The notes: generated by a model not told the origin, from the letters alone. 64,000 nt of DNA from Acrocarpospora phusangensis (GCF_016862995.1 NZ_BOOA01000025.1:44668-108667); one strand, 5' to 3'; numbered from the stretch's first letter, positions 1-8,896 are shown. Program-made: numbers and translations.

Positions 1-800
1 GCCGGATCGAGTCCCTCGCCCTGCTCTGCTCGGCCGCGCGATTCGGCGAGCCGGAAGCCTGGCGGGACCGGGCCGCCCTGGTCCGCGCCGAGGGCACCGG
101 ACCGCTCGCCTCGGCGGCGCTCGGCCGCTGGTTCACCGAGGAGGGCGCCCGTACGCCCGCGGCCCAGCGGCTGGCCGCCGACCTGGCCGCCGCCGACCCC
201 GACGGGTACGCGGACTGCTGCGACGCCCTGGCCGGCTACGACCTGCGCGGCCACCTCGCCCGCATCACCGCGCCCACCCTCGTCGTCGCCGGCCGGGACG
301 ACCCCGCCACCCCGCCCGCCGTCGCCCGCGAACTCGCCGACGGCATCCCCGGCGCGGCCCTGGCGGAGATCCCGCGCGCCGCCCACCTGGCCAACGTGGA
401 ACGCCCCGAGGCCGTGCTGGCCGCCCTGCGCGGGCACCTGCCCGTCCCGGACGGCATGACCGTACGGCGGGCCGTGCTCGGCGACGAGCACGTGGACCGG
501 GCCGTCGCCGCCACCACCGGCTTCACCGCCGACTTCCAGGACTTCATCACCCGCTACGCCTGGGGCGAGATCTGGACCCGGCCGGGCCTGGACCGCCGTA
601 CCCGCAGCTGCATCACCCTCACCGCGCTCGTCGCGGGCGGCCACCTGGAGGAGCTGGCCATGCACGTACGGGCCGCCGTCCGCAACGGCCTCACCCCGGA
701 CGAGATCAAGGAAGTGCTGCTGCAGACCGCCGTCTACTGCGGGGTGCCCGCCGCCAACGCCGCCTTCGCCGTCGCGCAGCGCACCCTTGGGAGGACCTGA
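1..800 (+). CDS. pcaL: PcaL-type 3-oxoadipate enol-lactonase / 4-carboxymuconolactone decarboxylase, 5' end missing
   Basis: The reading frame is open from base 3 to the stop at 798-800, so about 266 C-terminal residues are visible. The first half is the end of an alpha/beta-hydrolase (a LVVAGRDDP strand, then HLANVERPE around the catalytic His). The last ~125 residues are a carboxymuconolactone decarboxylase domain (WGEIWTRPGLD, then a GHLEELAMHVRAA helix). This fusion is typical of actinobacterial PcaL, which performs two consecutive steps of the beta-ketoadipate pathway on protocatechuate. The stop overlaps the start of pobA, so the two are probably cotranscribed and translationally coupled. 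The N-terminal nucleophile serine lies outside the window. Confidence 0.9.
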   Translation, partial: RIESLALLCSAARFGEPEAWRDRAALVRAEGTGPLASAALGRWFTEEGARTPAAQRLAADLAAADPDGYADCCDALAGYDLRGHLARITAPTLVVAGRDDPATPPAVARELADGIPGAALAEIPRAAHLANVERPEAVLAALRGHLPVPDGMTVRRAVLGDEHVDRAVAATTGFTADFQDFITRYAWGEIWTRPGLDRRTRSCITLTALVAGGHLEELAMHVRAAVRNGLTPDEIKEVLLQTAVYCGVPAANAAFAVAQRTLGRT

Positions 801-1948
801 TGTTCGCCACCGTCGCCATCATCGGAGCCGGCCCCGCCGGGCTGCTGCTGGCCAGAATGCTGCACAACGCCGGGATCGACTCGGTCGTGCTGGAACACCG
901 CGACCGCGCGTACGTGGAGCACCGGCAGCGCGCCGGCATGCTGGAGCAGGGCACGGTCGACGCGCTGCGCGCCTGCGGGGCCGGGGCGCGGCTGGACCGG
1001 GAGGGCCTGGTCCACCACGGCATCGAGCTCCGCTTCGACCGCCGGAGCCACCACCTGGACTTCCCGGACCTGACCGGCGGGCGCAGCGTGATGATCTACG
1101 CGCAGACCGAGATCGTGAAGGACCTGGTCGAGCTCCAGCTGGCCGAGGGCGGGCCGCTGATCTTCGAGGCGCAGGCCGTCGGCATCGAGCCCGGCGTGGT
1201 CACCTTCGTCAAGGACGGCGTCGAGGAGAAGCTGGGCTTCGACTTCGTGGTCGGCTGCGACGGCTTCCACGGCATCTCCCGCGCCGCCATCCCCGACGCC
1301 CGCACGTACGAGCGGGAGTACCCCTACTCCTGGCTGGGCATCCTCGCCGACGTGGCGCCCTCCTGCGAGGAGCTCATCTACGCCCACTCCGAGCGCGGTT
1401 TCGCCCTGCACAGCATGCGGTCGCCGACGGTCAGCCGCCTCTACCTCCAGGTGCCCAACGACACCGACACCGACGACTGGCCCGACGACCGCATCTGGGA
1501 CGAGCTGGACGCGCGTTTCGCCGTGGACGCCGACTGGAAGCTCATGCGCGGCCCGATCTTCCAGAAGGCGGTGACGCCCATGCGGAGCTTCGTCACCGAG
1601 CCCATGCGGCACGGGCGGCTGTTCCTGGCCGGGGACGCGGCCCACATCGTGCCGCCCACCGGCGCCAAAGGGCTCAACCTGGCCATCTCCGACGTGGTCG
1701 TGCTGGCGGAGGCGCTGACGAGCTGGTTCCAGACGGGGTCGGCGGAGCTGCTCGACGCGTACTCGGACACGTGCCTGCGCCGGGTGTGGCGGGCGGAGCA
1801 CTTCTCCTACTTCATGACCACCCTGCTGCACCGCGCCCCCGGCCAGACGCCGTTCGACACCCGGCTCCAGCTCTCCCAGCTGCACCGGATCGCGGACTCG
1901 CGGCACGCCGCCGCGGAACTGGCCGAGAACTACGCCGGCGTGCGCTGA
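800..1948 (+). CDS. pobA: 4-hydroxybenzoate 3-monooxygenase
   Basis: A 382-residue FAD-dependent aromatic hydroxylase that converts 4-hydroxybenzoate to protocatechuate with NADPH and O2. An N-terminal FAD-binding motif GAGPAG is followed by the family hallmark RAGMLEQGTVD. The C-terminal half has the second FAD motif, LFLAGDAAHIVPPTGAKG. Length is close to the usual ~390 residues. The ATG overlaps the pcaL stop (TGATG). The product feeds the pathway that pcaL completes, so this is the end of an aromatic-acid degradation operon whose other genes lie to the left. The protein is cytoplasmic. Confidence 0.93.
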   Translation: MFATVAIIGAGPAGLLLARMLHNAGIDSVVLEHRDRAYVEHRQRAGMLEQGTVDALRACGAGARLDREGLVHHGIELRFDRRSHHLDFPDLTGGRSVMIYAQTEIVKDLVELQLAEGGPLIFEAQAVGIEPGVVTFVKDGVEEKLGFDFVVGCDGFHGISRAAIPDARTYEREYPYSWLGILADVAPSCEELIYAHSERGFALHSMRSPTVSRLYLQVPNDTDTDDWPDDRIWDELDARFAVDADWKLMRGPIFQKAVTPMRSFVTEPMRHGRLFLAGDAAHIVPPTGAKGLNLAISDVVVLAEALTSWFQTGSAELLDAYSDTCLRRVWRAEHFSYFMTTLLHRAPGQTPFDTRLQLSQLHRIADSRHAAAELAENYAGVR

Positions 1949-1984
1949 CTACTCGGGCTACTCGGGCTATTCGGGCTATTCGGG
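1949..1984. repeat. Four tandem 9-bp units between convergent genes
   Basis: Immediately after the pobA stop the 9-mer CTACTCGGG occurs twice, followed by CTATTCGGG twice. Read on the minus strand, each unit carries an in-frame TAG, so the methyltransferase ends in a stack of four stop codons. No strong hairpin is seen. It looks like slippage expansion of a stop-codon region. Confidence 0.8.
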
Positions 1985-2755
1985 CTTCTCCGGCAGGAGC
2001 GCGCACAGGATGCGGTCGTTGCCGCGCTGCCAGAGCGTGCCGATCTCGGTGAAACCGGCGGCCCGAAGGGCGTCCACGTGGGTGGAGAGGCGGCCGGACT
2101 CCGAGCCGTGGTGCGCGGCCGAGGCCCTGCGCCGCTCCCGGTCCAGGTTGAGGGCCTCCAGCTCGGGGTCGGCGGACGCGGCGGCCCACCAGGACTGCCA
2201 GTCCTCCGGCCGGCCGCCGGCGAACAGCCGCTCCGCGGCCCGGGCGCCGAGGGCCGCCTCCAGCGCGTCCAGCCGAGGCGCGGTGTCGGGCACCGCGAAA
2301 TGGTCGCCGTTGAGGTACATGCCGCCCGGGCCCAGCGCCCCCGCCAGCTCTGCGTAGACGTTCTTCAGCACAGGTTCGGGGAGCCAGTGCAGGGCGGTGG
2401 TGCTCACGGCCACGTCGGCCGGGCGGGGCAGGTCGAGCGCCTCCGTCCAGCCGGGCTCGCGCAGGTCCCGGTCCACGAAGCGGAGGCCGGGGAGGCTCCC
2501 GTACTCGGCCCGGCCCAGCGCCAGCAGCAGCGGATCGGTGTCCACGGCGATCACGGTGGCCGCGGGCAGGCGGCGGAGCAGGCGGGCGCTGAGCGAGCCG
2601 GGGCCGCAGCCGAGGTCGATCACGACGGGGTCGGGGCGGCCGGTCTCGACGGCGTCGACGAGAGCGGTGAAACGCTCCTCCCGGTCGGGCAGGTAGCCCT
2701 CCTGCTGGCGGTCCCAGCGTTCGATCCAGGCGTGGGCGTGGTCATGGCTCAACAT
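1976..2755 (-). CDS. Class I SAM-dependent methyltransferase
   Basis: A 259-residue protein with a canonical SAM-binding motif I, VIDLGCGPGSLSARLL (near residue 40), and an acidic end to the next strand (VIAVDTDPLL). The rest matches small-molecule methyltransferases of the Methyltransf_25/trans-aconitate methyltransferase type (ALHWLPEP motif). The substrate cannot be deduced. It is convergent with pobA and divergent from the CGNR regulator, with ~78 bp between the two starts that must hold both promoters. Confidence 0.85.
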   Translation of the reverse strand: MLSHDHAHAWIERWDRQQEGYLPDREERFTALVDAVETGRPDPVVIDLGCGPGSLSARLLRRLPAATVIAVDTDPLLLALGRAEYGSLPGLRFVDRDLREPGWTEALDLPRPADVAVSTTALHWLPEPVLKNVYAELAGALGPGGMYLNGDHFAVPDTAPRLDALEAALGARAAERLFAGGRPEDWQSWWAAASADPELEALNLDRERRRASAAHHGSESGRLSTHVDALRAAGFTEIGTLWQRGNDRILCALLPEKPE

Positions 2756-2833
2756 CGGGCGACCCCTCGTTCGTCACTGTCGTCTATCATTTCGGCAGTC
2801 ACCAAGCTAGACGGAAAGGATGTAACTGGTCAA

Positions 2834-3388
2834 GTGAACTTCAACAGTCACTCGGACACGGTGGTGGCCATCGCCGTGGCCCTGGTGAACGCGCTCACCC
2901 CCGGCGAACGGCGCGGCAGGCCGTACCCGGTGCCGGCGGGGGAGGAGCGGCGCGCGGCCGTCGCCGAGGCGGTGCGGGCGCGGCGGGAGGTCACCGACGC
3001 CGAGGCCGGCGAGCTCGTGGGGTGCGCGGCAGAGCTGCGCGCGGTCTTCGAGGCGGTGGCCCGGGGTGATTTGGATCACGCCGCGGGCACGCTCAACCGG
3101 CTGCTCGCCGAGACCGGGGCCAGGCCGCACCTGTCCCGGCACGACGGCGAACCCTGGCACGTGCACTTCCACGGCACGGACGGCACCTACGGCGGCGACT
3201 GGGCAGCCTCCTGCGCGACCGCCCTGGCCATCGTGGTCGGCGGCGACCTGCACGACCGCCTCGGCGTCTGCACGGCGGACCGCTGCGACCGCGTCTACGT
3301 GGACGTCTCCCGCAACGGAACGCGCCGGTTCTGCTCCACCGCGTGCCAGAACCGGGTGAAGAGCGCCGCCTTCCGGGCCCGCGGGTGA
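2834..3388 (+). CDS. CGNR zinc-finger (ABATE domain) transcriptional regulator
   Basis: A 184-residue protein with the ABATE domain (NSHSDTVVAIAVALVN at the N-terminus) and a C-terminal CGNR-type zinc finger (CTADRCDRVYVDVSRNGTRR, then FCSTACQNRVK). The family binds DNA or ligand and is thought to regulate stress or antibiotic-related genes. I chose the GTG at 2834 because the family's conserved start follows it; a purine-rich stretch (GGAAAGGA) lies ~14 nt upstream, a long spacing. It is divergent from the methyltransferase, which is a plausible target. Confidence 0.85.
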   Translation: MNFNSHSDTVVAIAVALVNALTPGERRGRPYPVPAGEERRAAVAEAVRARREVTDAEAGELVGCAAELRAVFEAVARGDLDHAAGTLNRLLAETGARPHLSRHDGEPWHVHFHGTDGTYGGDWAASCATALAIVVGGDLHDRLGVCTADRCDRVYVDVSRNGTRRFCSTACQNRVKSAAFRARG

Positions 3389-3457
3389 GATCGCGCCCCT
3401 GTCAAGGAGCGATAACAGCGGGATGAACGGTTATGCGCAGGCGGTAGCGTCGCAGTC

Positions 3458-4402
3458 ATGCGACTTGGTGTCCTCGATGTCGGTTCCAACACGGTGCACC
3501 TGCTGGTGATGGACGCGCACCAGGGGGCCCGGCCGCTGCCCGCGTACTCCCACAAGGTGGAGCTGCGGCTGGCCGAGCACCTCGACGGCGACCGCATGTC
3601 GGAGCACGGCGCCGAGCAGCTGCACAACTTCGTCCGGGAGGCGCTGCGCATCGCCGAGGACAAGGGCGTGGAGGACCTCGTCGCCTTCGCCACCTCCGCC
3701 GTCAGGGACGCGGTCAACGGCGTGGAGGTGCTCGACCGGATCAAGGACGACACCCGGGTGGACATCCAGGTCCTGTCCGGCGCCGACGAGGCCCGCCTGA
3801 CCTTCCTGGCCGTACGCCGCTGGTTCGGCTGGTCCTCCGGCCGCCTGCTGGTGCTCGACATCGGCGGCGGCTCCCTGGAGATCGCCTCCGGCATCGACGA
3901 GCAGCCCGACACGGCCGTCTCGCTCCCGCTCGGCGCGGGCCGCCTCACCCGCGACTGGTTCACCGCCGACCCGCCTCCCGCCGAGGAGGTACGCGCCCTG
4001 CGCCGCCACATCCGCACCGAGATCGGCCGCACCGTCGGCGGCGTCGTCCGGTACGGCAGGCCCGACCACACCGTGGCCACCTCCAAGACCTTCCGCCAGC
4101 TGGCCAGGATCGCCGGCGCCGCCCCCTCCAGCGAAGGCGCGTACGCCAAGCGCTCCCTCACCCACGAGGCCGTCACCGGCTGGACCACCCGCCTGGCCGA
4201 GATGAGCGCCGCCCAGCGCAACACCCTCCCCGGCGTCTCCATCGGCCGCGCCCCGCAGCTCCTGGCGGGCGCCCTGGTGGCCGACGCCACCATGGACCTG
4301 TTCGAGCTGCCCGCCTTAGAGCTCTGCCCCTGGGCGCTGCGCGAGGGCGTCATCCTGCGCCGCCTGGACGTACTCCCGTCCGGATCGGGGGTAAGGCTTT
4401 GA
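3458..4402 (+). CDS. ppx: Ppx/GppA phosphatase family protein (exopolyphosphatase)
   Basis: A 314-residue protein of the ASKHA fold with the Ppx/GppA signatures [11 protein letters not shown] (N-terminus), FATSAVRDA and [10 protein letters not shown]. Family members hydrolyse terminal phosphates of polyphosphate or pppGpp. This short form is the usual actinobacterial Ppx1 type. There is no clear Shine-Dalgarno. A -10-like TAGCGT ends about 8 nt before the ATG, so the mRNA may be leaderless. The stop codon TGA (4400-4402) lies exactly at the right end of the TnpB element, so the natural C-terminus may have been changed by a few residues. Confidence 0.9.
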   Translation: MRLGVLDVGSNTVHLLVMDAHQGARPLPAYSHKVELRLAEHLDGDRMSEHGAEQLHNFVREALRIAEDKGVEDLVAFATSAVRDAVNGVEVLDRIKDDTRVDIQVLSGADEARLTFLAVRRWFGWSSGRLLVLDIGGGSLEIASGIDEQPDTAVSLPLGAGRLTRDWFTADPPPAEEVRALRRHIRTEIGRTVGGVVRYGRPDHTVATSKTFRQLARIAGAAPSSEGAYAKRSLTHEAVTGWTTRLAEMSAAQRNTLPGVSIGRAPQLLAGALVADATMDLFELPALELCPWALREGVILRRLDVLPSGSGVRL

Positions 4403-4540
4403 CATCCTCCCCCGCTTGGATGTGGGGGATTCCAACTCGTCTCATCCTGAAGGGAGGACTCGTTGAGGTTCGCGTTTCGCAGGCCCGGCATCCCGGTCGC
4501 CTCCACGCGCGTTCACCGCATGCCCTGCGGCGATATCCCG
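4399..4540 (-). ncRNA. Putative omega-RNA (reRNA) of TnpB
   Basis: TnpB guide RNAs arise from the 3' end of tnpB and the element's right end, then run into flanking DNA that acts as the guide. Here the minus strand has two candidate hairpins downstream of the tnpB stop. The last one (stem CCCCC/GGGGG at 4405-4432) precedes the terminal GGATGTCAA. The guide would begin with AGCCTTACCCCCGATC, which is ppx 3'-end sequence. The 5' end is unknown and the coordinate given is nominal. Confidence 0.6.
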
Positions 4541-5659
4541 GATGTTGCGCGCCGCGTTCACGTCCGCGTTCTCCTGATGCCCGCAGGCGACGCAGCGGAA
4601 TCGAGATTGGCTCTGTCTCGACCCCGATGCGCGATGCCCGCAGGCGTTGCAGGTCTGCGACGTGAACGCGGGATTGACTTTGACGATCCGGCCCGGCGCC
4701 TTGTGCTCCAGACGCTCCACGAGCCGGCCCCAACCGGCAGACAGGATGGAGCGGTTGAGCCCGGCCTTGGCGCGGACGTTCGTTCCGGGCGCCGCCACGA
4801 TGCCTCTCGCCGATCGGGTCATGTTCCCGATCTTCAGGTCTTCGACGGCGATCACATCGAAACGGCGAGCAAGATCGGTGCTGGTCTTCTCGACCCAGTC
4901 GTTGCGCCGGTCGGCCTCGCGGGCTTTCAGTTTCGCCATGGCAGCCTTCACCTTGCCGCGCCGGTTCGATCCGCGCTTGGCGCGGGCGAGTTTGCGGGCA
5001 AGCCGCAGCAGGCGGACCTTCTCGGCGTCCCGCAAGGCAGGCGCGTTCAGCAGTTCGCCGGTCGAGACGGCAGCCGACACCGCGACACCCCGGTCCACGC
5101 CGGCCACTTCGCCGGTTCCCGGCGCGGGAACCGGTTCGGGGATCACCGCGAACGCGACATGCCAGCGTCCGGCCCGGTCACGGGTGACGCGGAACGACTT
5201 CACCCCCTCCGGTACGGCACGGGACCAGCGGAAGCGCACCCAGCCGACCTTGGGGACCCTCACCTCGCCGAGGTTGCGCGACAGGCGGCGCACATCGCCC
5301 GCCCCGACCGCGACGACGCGGAACCCTTCACCCCGCCCGCGTTTCCGCCACACCGGCTTGCGGTGGCTCCCGCTGTAGAAGTTCGCCATGGCTTGCGCGA
5401 AGTCCTTGAGCGCCTGCTGCTGGACGACGATGGAGCCCGCCCGCAGCCACGCGAATTCAGCGCGCGCCTCGGTCAGCTGACGGCATTGTTCAGCGAATCC
5501 GGGCGCGGATTTCCTGCCCGGCTTCCAGAAGCCGTGCTGTTCGACGGCGAGATTCCACACATACCGCGCATGCCGGCAATGCTCCAGCAACACCGCCTCC
5601 TGGGCGGGAGTCGGAGCAAGCCGGTAGCGGGACACGGACAAAGTTTTACCGGCCGCCAC
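4442..5659 (-). CDS. tnpB: TnpB, RNA-guided DNA endonuclease of an IS605-family element
   Basis: A 405-residue protein from the GTG at 5659, at the usual N-terminal position for this family. RuvC motifs are intact: Asp189 in GVDRG, Glu273 in IAVEDLKI, Asp366 in NADVNAARN. A four-cysteine zinc finger (Cys337, 340, 356, 359) lies between motifs II and III. All catalytic residues are present, so the nuclease should be active. TnpB proteins are the ancestors of Cas12 and cut the DNA site matching their guide RNA, favouring retention of the element. The frame stays open upstream to about 5980, but that part has no TnpB character. Confidence 0.92.
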   Translation of the reverse strand: MAAGKTLSVSRYRLAPTPAQEAVLLEHCRHARYVWNLAVEQHGFWKPGRKSAPGFAEQCRQLTEARAEFAWLRAGSIVVQQQALKDFAQAMANFYSGSHRKPVWRKRGRGEGFRVVAVGAGDVRRLSRNLGEVRVPKVGWVRFRWSRAVPEGVKSFRVTRDRAGRWHVAFAVIPEPVPAPGTGEVAGVDRGVAVSAAVSTGELLNAPALRDAEKVRLLRLARKLARAKRGSNRRGKVKAAMAKLKAREADRRNDWVEKTSTDLARRFDVIAVEDLKIGNMTRSARGIVAAPGTNVRAKAGLNRSILSAGWGRLVERLEHKAPGRIVKVNPAFTSQTCNACGHRASGSRQSQSRFRCVACGHQENADVNAARNIRDIAAGHAVNARGGDRDAGPAKREPQRVLPSG

Positions 5660-5814
5660 TGACAGAACTCGGAGACCACAGTGCGGCGCTGTTCCGCGTT
5701 TCCCTGGAGAACGGGGTATCCACGCTGGAGGCACCTGGTGACCTGGCCGGTAGGTAAGGCATTTATCCGGTGACAGCGGGCAAGCGCTCCTAGGAACTAG
5801 ATCTTGGAGGGCGG

Positions 5815-5985
5815 ATGGCCGAGCTCGCGGGGACGCTGTTATCACTGGCGACGGTATTCGTGCTGGTGTGGCTGGCGTTACTGCTGATCTCGATCCTGTT
5901 CCTGACCGGCCTGGCGGCCTTCGCTGCCAGTATCCAGATAAAGTGGACATCGAGTATGAAACAAGGTCGTGGGGGGACATTGTGA
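5815..5985 (+). CDS. Small single-pass membrane protein (56 aa)
   Basis: The ATG at 5815 has a good ribosome site (GGAGG, 5 nt upstream). The 56-residue product is almost entirely one hydrophobic helix (about residues 8-40) with a short basic tail. It ends 3 nt before the MFS exporter gene, so the two are probably cotranscribed. I do not recognise a family. It could be an accessory peptide of the transporter, or an expressed remnant near the TnpB element. Confidence 0.5.
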   Translation: MAELAGTLLSLATVFVLVWLALLLISILFLTGLAAFAASIQIKWTSSMKQGRGGTL

Positions 5986-5988
5986 TCT

Positions 5989-7980
5989 ATGGAGGAAAGG
6001 GCTGATCGCGGTATCTGGGTGATCATCGGGGCGCTCATGCTCGCCCTCCTGCTCGCCGCGCTCGACCAGACCATCGTCTCCACCGCCCTGCCCACCATCG
6101 TCAGCGACTTCGGCGGCCTCAACCACCTCTCCTGGGTGGTCACCGCCTACCTGCTCGCCTCCACCGTCTCCGCCCCCCTCTGGGGCAAACTCGGCGACCA
6201 GTACGGCCGCAAGCGCCTCTTCCAGCTCGCCATCACGGTCTTCCTGGTCGCCTCCGCGCTCTGCGGGCTGGCCCTCGGCCTGCCGCAGCTGATCTTCTTC
6301 AGGGCGCTCCAGGGCCTGGGCGGCGGCGGCCTCATGGCGCTGGCCATGGCCATCATCGGCGACGTGGTCTCGCCCCGCGACCGCGGCCGCTACCAGGGCT
6401 TCTTCGGCGGGGTCTTCGCCTTCGCCAGCGTGGTCGGCCCGCTCATCGGCGGCCTGTTCGTGGACCATCTCAGCTGGCGCTGGGTGTTCTACGTCAACCT
6501 GCCCATCGGGCTGGTCGCGCTGGTGGCGATCACTTCGGCCCTGCCGGGCCGTACCGAGCGGACCTCGCACCGGATCGACTACCGCGGCGCCGCCGTGCTC
6601 ACCGCCGCGGTCACCTGCGTCGTGATGCTCACCGCCTGGGGCGGCGCCGTACACGCCTGGGACTCGCCGGTGATCGTCGTGCTGGCGGCCGTCGCGGCCG
6701 GGCTGGTGGCCCTGTTCGTCCAGGTCGAGCACCGGGCCGCCGAGCCGGTGCTGCCGCCGCACCTGTTCCGCGACGGCGTCTTCACCGTCTGCGCCCTGCT
6801 CGGTTTCATCGCCGGGTTCGCCATGATGGGGTCGCTGGCCTACCTGCCGCTCTTCCTCCAGGTCGCGCACGGCGTCTCGGCCACCATCTCGGGCCTCTAC
6901 CTGCTGCCCCTCATGGTCGGCATGCTCGGCATGTCCATCACCACCGGCCAGCTGATCAGCAGGACCGGCTACTACCGCGGCTTCCCCATCCTCGGCATGG
7001 CCGTCGCCACCGCCGGCATGCTGCTGCTGCACACCGTGGACGAGCACACCCCGCTGGCGCTCTGCGGCGTCTACTTCTTCGTGCTCGGCGCGGGCCTCGG
7101 CCTGGTCATGCAGGTCCTGGTGATCGCCGTCCAGAACGTGGTCGACTACCGCAACCTGGGCGTGGCGACCTCCTCCGTCGTCTTCTTCCGCTCCATCGGC
7201 GGCTCCTTCGGCGTCTCCGTCTTCGGCTCGATCTTCGCGAGCCGGCTGGCCGACAACGTCACGGCCGCCCTGCGCGGCCAGGACCCGCCGGTCGCCTTCG
7301 ACCCCACGCGCATCCAGGGCGACCCCAAAGTCCTCGACCAGCTGCCGCCGGAGCTCGCCGCCCGTCTCCTGCACGCCTTCTCCGAGTCGCTCACCACGAT
7401 CTTCCTCTACGCGGCGCCCATCACCCTGCTCGGCTTCGCCCTCGCCTGGCTCCTGCGCCAGGTCCCGCTCCGCACCACCATCGGCACCGCCGCCTGCGAC
7501 CTCGGCGACGGGTACGGCAGGCCCCGCGCCGACTCCTCCCAGGCCGAGATCGAACGCTGCCTCAGCAACCTGATGCGCAAGGACCCGGCCGCCGTCTCCC
7601 TCTACACCGACCTGGCCCGCCGCGCCGGATACTCCTTCTCCGCCGGCACCACCTGGGTGCTCTGCCGCGTCGCCCGCGAGGGCAGGATCGGCCGCGCCGC
7701 CCTGGCCGAACGCGCCGGCTACACCGCCGAGGAGGACACCCCCTACGTGGACCCGCTGGTCAGACGCGGCCTGATCGAACGCGACGGCTCCCAGCTGGCC
7801 ATCACCGGCGCCGGCCTCCAGGCGGCCCAGCGCATCATCCGGATCCGGCGAGCCGCCCTCGCCCGCCACCTCGACGGCTGGGACCCGGCCGCCAATCCCG
7901 AGCTCACCGACCTGCTCACCCGCCTCGCCACCGAGACCGTCGGCGGCGACCAGGACGCCCGTCCCGCGCACTCCAGATGA
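5989..7980 (+). CDS. DHA2-family MFS drug exporter with C-terminal MarR-like winged-helix domain
   Basis: A 663-residue protein. Residues ~8-500 form a 14-helix EmrB/QacA-type proton-drug antiporter, with the family motifs ALDQTIVSTALPTI in helix 1 and GRKRLFQ in the first cytoplasmic loop. The last ~150 residues are soluble and look like a winged-helix MarR fold (CRVAREGRIGRAALAERAG, then a LVRRGLIERDGSQLAIT wing). Such fusions occur in actinobacteria; the cytoplasmic domain may sense substrate or tune expression, but this is inference. It lies in a plasma membrane context, just downstream of the 56-aa membrane peptide. Confidence 0.88.
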   Translation: MEERADRGIWVIIGALMLALLLAALDQTIVSTALPTIVSDFGGLNHLSWVVTAYLLASTVSAPLWGKLGDQYGRKRLFQLAITVFLVASALCGLALGLPQLIFFRALQGLGGGGLMALAMAIIGDVVSPRDRGRYQGFFGGVFAFASVVGPLIGGLFVDHLSWRWVFYVNLPIGLVALVAITSALPGRTERTSHRIDYRGAAVLTAAVTCVVMLTAWGGAVHAWDSPVIVVLAAVAAGLVALFVQVEHRAAEPVLPPHLFRDGVFTVCALLGFIAGFAMMGSLAYLPLFLQVAHGVSATISGLYLLPLMVGMLGMSITTGQLISRTGYYRGFPILGMAVATAGMLLLHTVDEHTPLALCGVYFFVLGAGLGLVMQVLVIAVQNVVDYRNLGVATSSVVFFRSIGGSFGVSVFGSIFASRLADNVTAALRGQDPPVAFDPTRIQGDPKVLDQLPPELAARLLHAFSESLTTIFLYAAPITLLGFALAWLLRQVPLRTTIGTAACDLGDGYGRPRADSSQAEIERCLSNLMRKDPAAVSLYTDLARRAGYSFSAGTTWVLCRVAREGRIGRAALAERAGYTAEEDTPYVDPLVRRGLIERDGSQLAITGAGLQAAQRIIRIRRAALARHLDGWDPAANPELTDLLTRLATETVGGDQDARPAHSR

Positions 7981-8062
7981 TCCTTGACAGGCTCCGCCAT
8001 CTGGTTGAATCTTCAATTTGCGCGCGGCACCGGAGGCGCGGCGATCAGCAAGGAGACCTGAC

Positions 8063-8878
8063 ATGAGCGAATGGGACGCCACCAGCGTCGAAGGCAAAGA
8101 CACCATCCTGCGGGTGGTACGCGAGGAGGCCGAGCGCTTCTTCGCCCTCGCGGAACCCGAGGACGCCTGGGAGGCCCCCACCGCCTGCGCGGGCTGGCAC
8201 GTCCGAGACGTCGTCGCGCACATCGTCGACACCACCGAGGGCTACTTCGCCGCCTTCGACGTGGCCCGCGCCGGCTCCCAGGCCGCCGACCCGTACGGCC
8301 TGCCCGCCATGGGCGCCCGCGTCAACGAACAGGCCATCTCCTTCCGCGACACCACCCAGAAGGAACTCCTGGACCGGGCCCGCGCCGACTTCGAGAAGAT
8401 GCAGGGCATCCTGACCGACCTCACCCCCGAGGAATGGACCGGCTTCCTGGTCACCCACCCCTACATGGGCCCCGTCCCCGCGTACTTCTACGCCGCCGGC
8501 CAGCTCATGGACTTCGGCGTGCACTCCTGGGACATCCGCGAGGGCACCGGCCGCAACCACGCCATGTCCGGCGACGCCGCCGACCTCCTGGTCCCGTTCA
8601 TGCTGGTCCTCTGGCAGTACACCATCAAGGCGGGCGCCGACCTCACCCCCTTCTCCGTGGGCCTCCGCATCGGCGGCCGCAACGGCGGCGACTTCCGCGT
8701 CGACGTCACCCCCGAAGGCATGGCGTACGCCCCCGGCGACGTCGGCGACCTCCCCGCCGTCATCGAGTTCGACGCCGCCAGCATGGTCCTCACCACCTTC
8801 GGCCGCGGCAACTTCGGCACCGTCCGCGGCAACCTCGACACCGCCAACCGCTTCCTCAACCTCTTCTTCCGCATCTAG
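8063..8878 (+). CDS. Maleylpyruvate isomerase-type mycothiol-dependent (DinB-fold) protein
   Basis: A 271-residue protein beginning at the ATG preceded by AAGGAGA. The N-terminal helical bundle carries the MDMPI signature CAGWHVRDVVAHIVD, with metal-coordinating histidines of the DinB fold. Family members use mycothiol as a thiol cofactor; the substrate is unknown here. The last codons (FFRI stop) lie inside the att site, so AICE integration preserves the gene exactly. Confidence 0.82.
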   Translation: MSEWDATSVEGKDTILRVVREEAERFFALAEPEDAWEAPTACAGWHVRDVVAHIVDTTEGYFAAFDVARAGSQAADPYGLPAMGARVNEQAISFRDTTQKELLDRARADFEKMQGILTDLTPEEWTGFLVTHPYMGPVPAYFYAAGQLMDFGVHSWDIREGTGRNHAMSGDAADLLVPFMLVLWQYTIKAGADLTPFSVGLRIGGRNGGDFRVDVTPEGMAYAPGDVGDLPAVIEFDAASMVLTTFGRGNFGTVRGNLDTANRFLNLFFRI

Positions 8879-8882
8879 CCCC
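8854..8882 (+). repeat. attL core of the AICE (29-bp direct repeat)
   Basis: A 29-bp stretch starting CCTCAACCTCTTCTTCC and ending ATCTAGCCCC is repeated perfectly at 37652-37680. It covers the last eight codons and the stop of the maleylpyruvate isomerase-like gene. The integrase gene lies just inside the other copy. This marks the left junction of the element; the target is a protein-coding 3' end rather than a tRNA. Confidence 0.92.
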
Positions 8883-8896
8883 AAACTGGGACATTT

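Larger units (their letters stand above)
4399..5760 (-). mobile_element. IS605/IS1341-type element with TnpB only
   Basis: The right end is the conserved TTGACATCCTCCCC end plus hairpin at 4399-4435. The element contains one minus-strand gene, tnpB, and no tnpA (neither Y1 nor serine transposase), so it depends on a transposase in trans or is immobile. The left boundary is not clear; it lies somewhere between the tnpB start at 5659 and the small gene at 5815. The element separates ppx from the following genes. Confidence 0.7.

Noticed and set aside
5878..8235. Long minus-strand open frame opposite the MFS exporter
   Set aside because: Gly/Asp/Glu-rich translation typical of antisense to GC-rich membrane protein genes; no motif or ribosome site.
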